From Bacteroidota bacterium (GTDB taxonomy: Bacteria; Bacteroidota; Bacteroidia; Chitinophagales; Chitinophagaceae), in the NCBI GenBank assembly GCA_024640225.1, contig JAHEFK010000005.1:1-64000 (forward strand): a stretch of 64,000 nucleotides of DNA. The letters are read 5' to 3'. A model generated the notes under the pieces. That model was not told the DNA's origin and made no database searches. It saw nothing but the letters and a program-made list of their open reading frames with translations. Every line of letters starts with the position of its first letter. Positions within the stretch are counted from its first letter, which is position 1. Of this stretch, positions 36,587 to 43,716 are shown one piece after another. Made by a program: the position numbers and the translations under genes.

Positions 36587-37480
36587 ATGAGTAAGAATAG
36601 ATATATAGTAATGCAAGCTTATGGGCAAGAGCGTATTTTATACGAGAGCTTATTTGCCATGCTTAGCTATTATGCTATTCATAAAGAGAACAGTAAAGCA
36701 ATTTCTTTTATTATTTATACCGATCAACCAAAATGGTATCCTTCCGCTATCCACGAATTTGTATCTGTAATTTTCATACCCCTTAATGCAGATAAAATTA
36801 AGGAGTGGAGAGGGCCACAATCCTTTGTGCATCGACTTAAAATAAAATTATTAGAAGACGTTTCTTTGCACTATCCTGGTAGTTTTTTATATATAGATAC
36901 TGATACCGTATTTAAGAAGCGTTGTGAGGAGCTGTTTACAGCAATTGAAGAAGGTGCGCTTATTATGCATACGTTCGAAGGCATCATTGAATCCTCTAAA
37001 CATCCAATAATTAATAAACTAGCTCATTTTCTTGCTAAAGAAGATAATGCCATCGCTTATAAAAACAAAGCACTTTACAATGCTGGTGTGCTTGGGTTTA
37101 CTGGTTCAAAAAGACTTTTCATTCAGGAAGTATTGCAGTTGACAGATGAACTCTATCCACGTTTTGAAAAGCATATCGTAGAGCAATTTGCATTTGCTTT
37201 TGTATTTCAACAGCACTATTTAAAAATTGCAGCAAGCCACCTTGAGCACTATTGGAATATAAAAGAAATGGGCAGTATTATCACTAGTTTTTTTGATTAC
37301 TATGGTAAAGAAAACTGGGAGGTACTCGCTATTAAATTAGCACAAATAGATTTATCTACTATTGCTCAAGAAAAAATAAGCTTCTATAACAATCGAAGCA
37401 TATGGGCCAAAATACTCAAAAAAGATTGGATTGCACCTTTGCCTAATTGGGAAAAACTCGACGCCCACCTATTTAACTGA
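36587..37480 (+). CDS. GT-A-like glycosyltransferase, specificity unknown
   Basis: A 297-residue protein that begins 3 nt after hutH. A DXD-like motif, FLYIDTDTVFKKRCEEL, lies near 100-116, and YNAGVLGFTG (near 165) resembles the acceptor-site region of GT-A glycosyltransferases. There is no signal peptide or membrane segment. The family is not certain; GT8 is possible. The tight linkage to a histidine ammonia-lyase is unexplained. It ends by overlapping the convergent ctaA gene. Confidence 0.65.
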   Translation: MSKNRYIVMQAYGQERILYESLFAMLSYYAIHKENSKAISFIIYTDQPKWYPSAIHEFVSVIFIPLNADKIKEWRGPQSFVHRLKIKLLEDVSLHYPGSFLYIDTDTVFKKRCEELFTAIEEGALIMHTFEGIIESSKHPIINKLAHFLAKEDNAIAYKNKALYNAGVLGFTGSKRLFIQEVLQLTDELYPRFEKHIVEQFAFAFVFQQHYLKIAASHLEHYWNIKEMGSIITSFFDYYGKENWEVLAIKLAQIDLSTIAQEKISFYNNRSIWAKILKKDWIAPLPNWEKLDAHLFN

Positions 37481-38545
37481 TGCTTTCTTCAAAAAAGCCA
37501 ACAGCATAACTAAAGAAGCTATAAATAACAAAGCCACAATTTGATGGGCTGTTGCTAGATATTCATAAACACCAAATACGCCCGCTTTTATGGTAGTGGC
37601 ACTTAAAAGTGTAGTGATTCCCAATACAACTTGAAGACAAACAAACAGTAGTGGTAAATAATAGATGTTTTTTAAAATATTATTTTTTTGAAGTACAAGT
37701 AATTTTCTTGCTTTAAAAAACCAACGAATAGTAAGTATAAGAATAATATAGGCCAAGGTACGATGTACAAACTGAATATTGATTTTATCATATAGAAAAT
37801 CAAAATTGCCAATAGATGTAGGAATATAATCACCATTAATACTCGGCCATGTAGCGGCTACGTTAGCACACTTCAAACCGGCAATAAAAGCACCAAATAC
37901 TAATTGAATAAGCACTAATACAATTAATATAAAAGTAGCCTTAACTAAGCTTGATCCATTAGTAACATAGGCATCTTTAAAATAGGTGGTAATAGCAAAC
38001 CACAAAGTGTAGAGCCCTAAAAGGGTTGCCATTACAAAATGAATAGCCAAACGAATATGACTTACATATATGTTGTCAGCATCAATGCCGCTTTTCACCA
38101 TAATCCATCCAATAGCACCTTGCAGAAAACCGAGTAAGAATAAAATGACAAAAGGAATAAGCTGCTCTTTTGTAAACTTCTTTTTAAATAAGAAATAGCT
38201 AAACCCAAGTATAAAAACGAGCCCTAACAAGCGTGCCCATTCTCTATGCATCCATTCCCAAAAATAAATTTGTTTAAAATCGGCAAGCGTAAAATGACTG
38301 TTAACGAATTGAAACTGAGAAGTATGCGCTTGATATTTTTCAAAAGCTACAATCCATTCTTGGTTATTTAATGGTGGCAAAGCTCCCAAGAGGGGTTGCC
38401 ATTCAGTAATCGACAAGCCAGAACCTGTAAGGCGGGTGACCCCACCTAATATTACCTGAACCAAGATCATAGCTACCCCTATGAATAACCAAGTGCCAAC
38501 GGCTTTATGAGAAGATGAAGACTGCACAAAAATGAATTTTAACAA
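37469..38545 (-). CDS. ctaA: heme A synthase (CtaA/COX15 family)
   Basis: Converts heme O to heme A for cytochrome c oxidase. The 358 residues have about eight membrane helices and the conserved histidine-containing stretches WEWMHREWARLLG, SHIRLAIHFVMA, VHRTLAYI and ATAHQIVAL, plus GGVTRLTGSGLSITEWQP near the start. The start is not certain: TTG at 38545 is the first candidate, and a GTG seven codons later is the alternative. It stands alone on the minus strand, facing away from the HU-type gene. Confidence 0.93.
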   Translation of the reverse strand: MLKFIFVQSSSSHKAVGTWLFIGVAMILVQVILGGVTRLTGSGLSITEWQPLLGALPPLNNQEWIVAFEKYQAHTSQFQFVNSHFTLADFKQIYFWEWMHREWARLLGLVFILGFSYFLFKKKFTKEQLIPFVILFLLGFLQGAIGWIMVKSGIDADNIYVSHIRLAIHFVMATLLGLYTLWFAITTYFKDAYVTNGSSLVKATFILIVLVLIQLVFGAFIAGLKCANVAATWPSINGDYIPTSIGNFDFLYDKINIQFVHRTLAYIILILTIRWFFKARKLLVLQKNNILKNIYYLPLLFVCLQVVLGITTLLSATTIKAGVFGVYEYLATAHQIVALLFIASLVMLLAFLKKASVK

Positions 38546-38571
38546 AATTAGTAAAGAAATAGCCTATTAGT

Positions 38572-38601
38572 TTTGATTTCTCAAAAAAAATAATAGTTTT
38601 G
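38572..38601 (+). promoter_or_regulatory. Bacteroidota-type promoter for the HU gene
   Basis: TTTG (38572-38575) and TAGTTTTG (38594-38601) with an 18-nt spacer match the Bacteroidota -33/-7 consensus (TTTG, TAnnTTTG). It lies about 120 nt upstream of the HU start, giving a leader of about 115 nt. This is the best two-element promoter seen in the window. Confidence 0.72.
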
Positions 38602-38722
38602 TAGAGCGACGATTGAAGATTCAACCTCAGCTATTGTTTGATTATCAGTAGTAAAAAAATAATTTTTTTTATTTCTAACCAATACATCCATATATTTTTA
38701 AATAACCTTTAAAAAAATTATC

Positions 38723-39016
38723 ATGAGAAAAGCAGATGTAGTAAGCAATATTGCTGAAAAAACAGGGATTCCTAAAGTTGATATCTTAGTTACCCTAGAA
38801 ACTTTTTTTAAGGAAGTAAAAACTTCATTAATTGAAGGAGAACCAGTATTCGTGCGTGGTTTTGGTAGTTTTATTCTTAAAAAAAGAGCTGCAAAAATTG
38901 GTAGAAATATAAAAAAGAATATTGCCGTTGAAATTCCAGAGCATCATATTCCAGCATTTAAACCTGCTAAAGAATTTGTGCAAGAGGTAAAAACAGCTAC
39001 AAAACCAAAAAGTTAA
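38723..39016 (+). CDS. HU/IHF-family DNA-binding protein
   Basis: A 97-residue nucleoid protein that bends DNA as a dimer. Seen: MRKADVVSNIAEKTGIPK at the start, FGSFILKKRAAKIGRNIKKN with the DNA-arm, and a C-terminal PAFKPAKEFVQEV. Length is normal for HU; it could be an IHF-like relative by sequence alone. It has a well-formed promoter and a long A/T-rich leader, both consistent with strong expression (inferred). Confidence 0.95.
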   Translation: MRKADVVSNIAEKTGIPKVDILVTLETFFKEVKTSLIEGEPVFVRGFGSFILKKRAAKIGRNIKKNIAVEIPEHHIPAFKPAKEFVQEVKTATKPKS

Positions 39017-39051
39017 TAGTAGTAGTATACCTATAACTGCTTAAGGTTTAG

Positions 39052-39059
39052 TATCTTTG
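39052..39059 (+). promoter_or_regulatory. putative -7 box of the TPR gene
   Basis: TATCTTTG is a perfect match to TAnnTTTG, 19 nt before the TTG start at 39079. No clear -33 TTTG is seen. Confidence 0.45.
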
Positions 39060-39078
39060 CAGTCAATTTATAATCATC

Positions 39079-39918
39079 TTGAAAAACAAGCAGTTCCTAT
39101 TTTTACTAATGGCCGTTGGCTTAATTGGTCTCCTATACTTTTTCGGACCTACTAAGCCACCACAAAGTACAACTTCTAAAATGGCCGATCACGCCAATAT
39201 GGAAGCTCCTACCGTTACTTTTTCTTTTGATTCCCTAAAAACGGTGTTCCTCCATCAGATGAACGCGAATAATTCAAGTGCCATTACAAGCCTTGAAAAT
39301 CAACTTAAAAATCCAACAACTGCCTTACAATCAGGTATTTATGATTCATTAATACGATTATGGAAAGCCGCAGATAAGCTAAATATGGCTGCCTATTACT
39401 TTAGTGAAAAAGCAAAGTTGGAAAATTCAGAAAAAAACCTCAATTTTGCAGGCCAATTACATTTGGACCTCATGCATGATGCGCCTTATCAAGGACTTCA
39501 AATTTGGGAGGCTAAACAAGCAATCAGTTGTTTTGATCAGTCTTTACAAAGCAATCCAAATAATGATACGGTTAAAATGGCACTGGCAAGCTGTTTTATA
39601 CAAGGAGTAGGAGAAACCATGAAGGGTGTTCAAATCCTGTTAGGAATTGTTAAAGAACATCCAGATCATATACCTGCAAATATTATGCTCGGTAAAATGG
39701 CCGTTCAATCACAACAATTCGACAAAGCAATTGTCCGATTGGAACGATTAAAGACCATGGAACCTAAAAACACAGAAGTGCTCTACTTTTTGGCGGAAGC
39801 TTATAAAGGAAAAGGAGAAAAAGAAAAAGCCATTGTTTTGTTTGAACAATGTAAAAGATTAGTAAATAATCCTGCTTTTAGCAAGGATATAGATACATAC
39901 ATAAATTCATTTAAGTAA
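39079..39918 (+). CDS. membrane-anchored tetratricopeptide repeat protein
   Basis: A 279-residue protein with an N-terminal hydrophobic anchor (FLFLLMAVGLIGLLYFFG, about 6-23), a polar linker, and several TPR-like helix pairs from about 120 to 270 (for example HIPANIMLGKMAVQSQQFDKA and PKNTEVLYFLAEAYKGKGEKE). TPRs act as protein-binding platforms; the partner is unknown. The start is TTG at 39079, since the in-frame ATG (39109) would remove the charged start of the anchor. The next gene is a tiny basic peptide after 18 nt. Confidence 0.78.
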   Translation: MKNKQFLFLLMAVGLIGLLYFFGPTKPPQSTTSKMADHANMEAPTVTFSFDSLKTVFLHQMNANNSSAITSLENQLKNPTTALQSGIYDSLIRLWKAADKLNMAAYYFSEKAKLENSEKNLNFAGQLHLDLMHDAPYQGLQIWEAKQAISCFDQSLQSNPNNDTVKMALASCFIQGVGETMKGVQILLGIVKEHPDHIPANIMLGKMAVQSQQFDKAIVRLERLKTMEPKNTEVLYFLAEAYKGKGEKEKAIVLFEQCKRLVNNPAFSKDIDTYINSFK

Positions 39919-39936
39919 CTTTTAAAACATTTAGTT

Positions 39937-40029
39937 ATGCCGTGTGGTAAAAAAAGAAAAAGACATAAAATTGCAACTCATAAACGCAAAAAACGTTTGA
40001 GAAAAAACCGTCATAAAAAAAATAAATAG
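39937..40029 (+). CDS. 30-residue basic ribosomal-type peptide (AURKAIP1/COX24, bS22/mS38-like)
   Basis: A complete frame from ATG to TAG encoding 30 residues, MPCGKKRKRHKIATHKRKKR then LRKNRHKKNK. It is about two-thirds Lys, Arg and His with no acidic residue. This matches the AURKAIP1/COX24 domain family, homologous to mitochondrial mS38 and mycobacterial bS22, whose members sit in the small ribosomal subunit. It starts 18 nt after the TPR gene and is followed by a 14-bp hairpin. It is too short for usual ORF cut-offs. Confidence 0.85.
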   Translation: MPCGKKRKRHKIATHKRKKRLRKNRHKKNK

Positions 40030-40069
40030 TTAAACCTAGTTTAAACTATCTGAAACGGTTATGTAGTGG

Positions 40070-40101
40070 TAATCACATGCTTTTTGTAAAGCATGTGATT
40101 A
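40070..40101 (+). terminator. strong hairpin after the basic peptide gene
   Basis: Perfect 14-bp stem TAATCACATGCTTT / AAAGCATGTGATTA with a TTGT loop. It lies 40 nt after the peptide stop and 69 nt before the RNase G start. A short T-rich run follows. It can act as a terminator for the peptide gene or as a structured leader for RNase G. Confidence 0.6.
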
Positions 40102-40126
40102 TTTCTATGTAACAATTTTTTATTAA

Positions 40127-40152
40127 ACTCTTTTGTTTCCAACAAAAAGAGT
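40127..40152 (+). promoter_or_regulatory. second hairpin in the RNase G leader
   Basis: ACTCTTTTGTT pairs with AACAAAAAGAGT across a short TCC loop, with one extra A on the right side. It ends 17 nt before the RNase G ATG and could limit ribosome or RNase access. Confidence 0.5.
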
Positions 40153-40169
40153 GTAGAGATGGGCAATTT

Positions 40170-41726
40170 ATGAACAAAGAATTAATCATTAATGCATCAG
40201 AAGAAGGTGTAGAAATTGCACTTTTAGAAGATAAGCGATTAGTTGAATTGCATTTTGAAAAAGGTCAAAATGACTTTGCTGTAGGAGATATCTATTTGGG
40301 CAAGGTCAAAAAGTTAATGCCAGGACTCAATGCTACCTTCGTTAATGTAGGTTACGAAAAAGACGCCTTTTTACACTATACCGATTTAAGTCCGTATTTA
40401 AATTCACTTTCCAAATTTACCCGAGAAGCCATCACTGGAAAACCATCTTGGGGTAACGACTTTAGTAATTTTAATGTTGAAAAAGAAATTGCTAAAAATG
40501 GTAAAATCACAGAAGTATTTAATCAAAAGCCAGAGATATTAGTTCAGATTTTAAAGGAACCTATATCAGCAAAAGGGCCAAGATTGAGCTGCGAAATTTC
40601 GCTACCCGGTAGATTTGTAGTTATAACTCCTTTCAATGATGTAGTAGCAGTATCTAGAAAAATACATGCTGCCGATGAAAGAAAACGACTTCAAAAAATT
40701 GTGGAAAGTGTAAAACCAAAGAACTTTGGGGTTATTGTAAGAACTGCAGCTGAAGGTAAAAGTACTACCGAACTACATAACGATATTTTAGAATTAGCAG
40801 CCACTTGGGCTCAAATCCAGGAAAAGCTGATTGATGCTAAAGCACCGCAAATTATTTTAAGTGAACAAGGCAAAACAAATTCTATCCTTAGAGATTTACT
40901 AAGTGCAGATTTTCAACGAATTGTTGTAAATGACAAAGCTATTTACAATGAAACTCGTGAATACATCAGCAGAATTGCTCCTGAAAAAAGAGAGATTGTT
41001 AGCTTGCACACTTCGAGCATGGCCTTATTTGAACAATATGGCGTTTCAAAGCAAGTAAAATCTTCTTTTGGAAAAACAATTAATCTAAATAGCGGATCTT
41101 ATTTAATAATTGAACACACCGAAGCACTACATGTAATTGATGTAAATAGTGGCACAAGAAGTGCAGAAGCGGGTCAAGAACAAAATGCATTAGCTACAAA
41201 TTTAGAAGCAGCAGAAGAAATTGCTCGTCAATTGCGCTTGAGAGATCTTGGTGGTATTATTATCATTGATTTTATTGATATGAAATTGCCAGACAACAAA
41301 AAACAATTGTTGGATGCAATGGAAGCCCTTCTTAAACATGATAGGGCTAAACATACAATTTTACCAATATCTAAGTTTGGTTTGATGCAAATAACGCGTC
41401 AACGTTTACGTCCAGAATTAAATATTGTAACTGCCGAAATGTGCCCTAGCTGTAAAGGATCGGGTATCATTGGACCATCCATCTTATTAGCAGATGAAAT
41501 TGAAAAAGATTTCCAATACTTACTTAATCAAGGTCATAAAAACCTAAGTTTACAAGTAAACCCAATTGTGAAATCCTATCTTACAAAAGGTGGCATCTTT
41601 TCCTCAATAAAATGGAAGTGGTTTTGGAAATATAAGGTTAATGTTGCTATACATGCCGATATTAATGCACCACTTACACAGTATGTGTTTATCGATAAAC
41701 GCACAGATGATATTATTAAACTATAA
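40170..41726 (+). CDS. rng: ribonuclease G/E family endoribonuclease
   Basis: Single-strand-specific endonuclease for RNA processing and decay. The 518 residues have an S1-like RNA-binding domain (residues about 35-130, with GDIYLGKVKKLMPGLNATFV), the catalytic acidic motifs DVNSGTRSAE (near 325) and IIIIDFIDMK (near 365), and the zinc-link CPSCKGSG near 430. This length is the RNase G size, without the long C-terminal scaffold of RNase E. The 140-nt leader holds two hairpins, which recalls autoregulation of rne by its 5' leader (inferred). Confidence 0.94.
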   Translation: MNKELIINASEEGVEIALLEDKRLVELHFEKGQNDFAVGDIYLGKVKKLMPGLNATFVNVGYEKDAFLHYTDLSPYLNSLSKFTREAITGKPSWGNDFSNFNVEKEIAKNGKITEVFNQKPEILVQILKEPISAKGPRLSCEISLPGRFVVITPFNDVVAVSRKIHAADERKRLQKIVESVKPKNFGVIVRTAAEGKSTTELHNDILELAATWAQIQEKLIDAKAPQIILSEQGKTNSILRDLLSADFQRIVVNDKAIYNETREYISRIAPEKREIVSLHTSSMALFEQYGVSKQVKSSFGKTINLNSGSYLIIEHTEALHVIDVNSGTRSAEAGQEQNALATNLEAAEEIARQLRLRDLGGIIIIDFIDMKLPDNKKQLLDAMEALLKHDRAKHTILPISKFGLMQITRQRLRPELNIVTAEMCPSCKGSGIIGPSILLADEIEKDFQYLLNQGHKNLSLQVNPIVKSYLTKGGIFSSIKWKWFWKYKVNVAIHADINAPLTQYVFIDKRTDDIIKL

Positions 41727-41728
41727 TT

Positions 41729-41755
41729 AAATGCCTCTTACAAGAGGCATTTTTT
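41729..41755 (+). terminator. intrinsic terminator of rng
   Basis: Stem AAATGCCTCT / AGAGGCATTT with a TACA loop and a T run, beginning directly after the RNase G stop. Confidence 0.88.
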
Positions 41756-41829
41756 CTGTCAAGAATTTGTTTACAACTTTAATAATGGCAGAAAAATATG
41801 TCAATATTTCTTGAAAAAAACAAAGGCAA

Positions 41830-41837
41830 TAAATTTG
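41830..41837 (+). promoter_or_regulatory. putative -7 box of htpG
   Basis: TAAATTTG matches TAnnTTTG, 27 nt before the htpG ATG. A TTG (41811-41813) lies 16 nt upstream, slightly too close. No known heat-shock operator (for example a CIRCE-type repeat) is seen. Confidence 0.4.
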
Positions 41838-41864
41838 CTATACATAATATAAAATCAAAAGACT

Positions 41865-43673
41865 ATGAGTAATAAAACTGGAAAAATCAGCGTACATACG
41901 GAAAACATATTTCCTATTATAAAAAAATTCTTGTACAGCGATCATGAAATCTTTTTAAGAGAACTCGTATCCAATGCAGTAGATGCTTGTCAAAAATTAA
42001 AAACGCTCTCTTCTATAGGGGAGGCGAATATGGGTGATGCTCCTCTAAAAGTAAGCGTACATATTGACAAAGAAAATAAAACTCTTACCATTAGAGACAA
42101 TGGTATAGGTATGAGCGCCGAAGAAATTGAACAATACATAAATCAATTGGCATTCTCTGGTGCTGAAGCTTTTGTAGAAAAATATAAAGACAAAGCAGAT
42201 GCTAATATTATAGGCCATTTTGGTCTAGGCTTCTATTCTGGATTTATGGTTGCATCTAAGGTTGAAATACAAACAAAATCCTTCAAAGATAGCCCTGCAG
42301 CACATTGGTCCTGTGATGGATCTACTTCTTTTACATTAGCTGCTGGTAGCAGAACAGAAAGAGGAACTGATATCATTTTACATATCAATGATGAAAGTGC
42401 AGAATTTTTAGAAACATACAGAATTCAACAGTTACTATCTAAGTATTGCAAATTCTTACCTATTACTATTGAATTTGAAGAAAAAGCAATTAACAATACA
42501 CATCCTATCTGGACTAAAAAACCAAGTGAATTGACCGATGAAGATTACACTTCTTTTTATTCAGAATTATATCCAATGGCTGCAGCGCCATTATTCTGGA
42601 TACACTTGAATGTGGATTATCCATTTAATTTAACCGGCGTTTTATACTTTCCTAAAATTACAAATAGCATAGACGCTGAAAAACATAAAGTTCAATTATA
42701 CTGCAATCAGGTATTTGTAACAGATAATGTAAAAGATATTTTACCTGAATTCTTGATGTTATTACATGGTGTGATTGATTCCCCAGATATTCCATTGAAC
42801 GTGTCTAGAAGTAGTTTACAAAGTGATGCGAATGTTAAAAAAATAACACAACATATTAGCAAGAAAGTATCTGATAAGCTTAAAGAACTCTTCAAAAATG
42901 ATCGTGCTGATTTTGAAAAGAAATGGAGCAGCATGGATGTATTTGTAAAATACGGCATGTTAAGTGATGAGAAATTTGCTGAACGAGCACAAGAATTTTG
43001 TTTGTTAGAAAACACGCAAGGTATTTTTACTGAACTAAAAGAGTATGTTGAAAAAGTTAAAGTAGCGCAAACAGATAAAGATGGAAATGCAGTGATACTG
43101 TACACTAACAATGTTGAATCACAACATAGTTATTTGCAAGCAGCTACTAACAAAGGCTATGATGTATTGAAATTAGAAGGAATTTTAGATAATCACTTTG
43201 TAAATTATATCGAACAGCATTTTGAAAAAGTTAAAGTAAAAAGAATTGATGCGGATTCAATAGAGCAATTAATTGATAAAGGTACTACCAGAGAGAGTAT
43301 CTTAGATGAAGAAGCAACTAAAAAAATAACAACGCTTTTTGAAAGTATTGAACAAGGTAAAATTAAACTAAGTGTAAAAACGCAAGCCTTAGCACCTGAA
43401 GATAGTTTTGTAGCTATTACAGAAGATGAATTTATGCGCCGCATGAAAGATATGAGTGCCATGCAAGGCATGAGCATGTTTGGTGATATGCCATCTAGCT
43501 ATAATCTAGTTATTAATAGCAATCACCCGAAAGCGCTTTCATTATTAGCCATGGAAGGAGAAAAACAAAAGGCAACCACTCAACAATTAATTGATTTAGC
43601 ACTTTTATCTAAACAATTATTACAAGGTGAACAGCTGACACAGTTTATAAATAGAAGCATAGAAAATTTATAG
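41865..43673 (+). CDS. htpG: HSP90-family chaperone HtpG
   Basis: ATP-dependent chaperone working as a dimer in the cytoplasm. The 602 residues begin with the GHKL ATP-binding domain: LRELVSNAVDACQK (near 31), RDNGIGMSAEEIEQ (near 77) and IGHFGLGFYSG. The middle domain has DIPLNVSRSSLQSD with the catalytic Arg. A C-terminal dimerisation domain ends the protein. Length is typical of bacterial HtpG. The terminator at 43683-43716 follows. Confidence 0.97.
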   Translation: MSNKTGKISVHTENIFPIIKKFLYSDHEIFLRELVSNAVDACQKLKTLSSIGEANMGDAPLKVSVHIDKENKTLTIRDNGIGMSAEEIEQYINQLAFSGAEAFVEKYKDKADANIIGHFGLGFYSGFMVASKVEIQTKSFKDSPAAHWSCDGSTSFTLAAGSRTERGTDIILHINDESAEFLETYRIQQLLSKYCKFLPITIEFEEKAINNTHPIWTKKPSELTDEDYTSFYSELYPMAAAPLFWIHLNVDYPFNLTGVLYFPKITNSIDAEKHKVQLYCNQVFVTDNVKDILPEFLMLLHGVIDSPDIPLNVSRSSLQSDANVKKITQHISKKVSDKLKELFKNDRADFEKKWSSMDVFVKYGMLSDEKFAERAQEFCLLENTQGIFTELKEYVEKVKVAQTDKDGNAVILYTNNVESQHSYLQAATNKGYDVLKLEGILDNHFVNYIEQHFEKVKVKRIDADSIEQLIDKGTTRESILDEEATKKITTLFESIEQGKIKLSVKTQALAPEDSFVAITEDEFMRRMKDMSAMQGMSMFGDMPSSYNLVINSNHPKALSLLAMEGEKQKATTQQLIDLALLSKQLLQGEQLTQFINRSIENL

Positions 43674-43682
43674 TGCGTTAAT

Positions 43683-43716
43683 AAAAAAAGCTTAGTCTCT
43701 CGACTAAGCTTTTTTT
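43683..43716. terminator. bidirectional intrinsic terminator between htpG and mfd
   Basis: Perfect stem AAAAAAAGCTTAGTC / GACTAAGCTTTTTTT with a TCTC loop, flanked by A and T runs, between the convergent htpG and mfd genes. Confidence 0.92.

Noticed and set aside
42707-43111. 134-codon minus-strand frame inside htpG
   Set aside because: It lies wholly opposite htpG, has no recognisable domain and its composition follows the complement of the coding strand.
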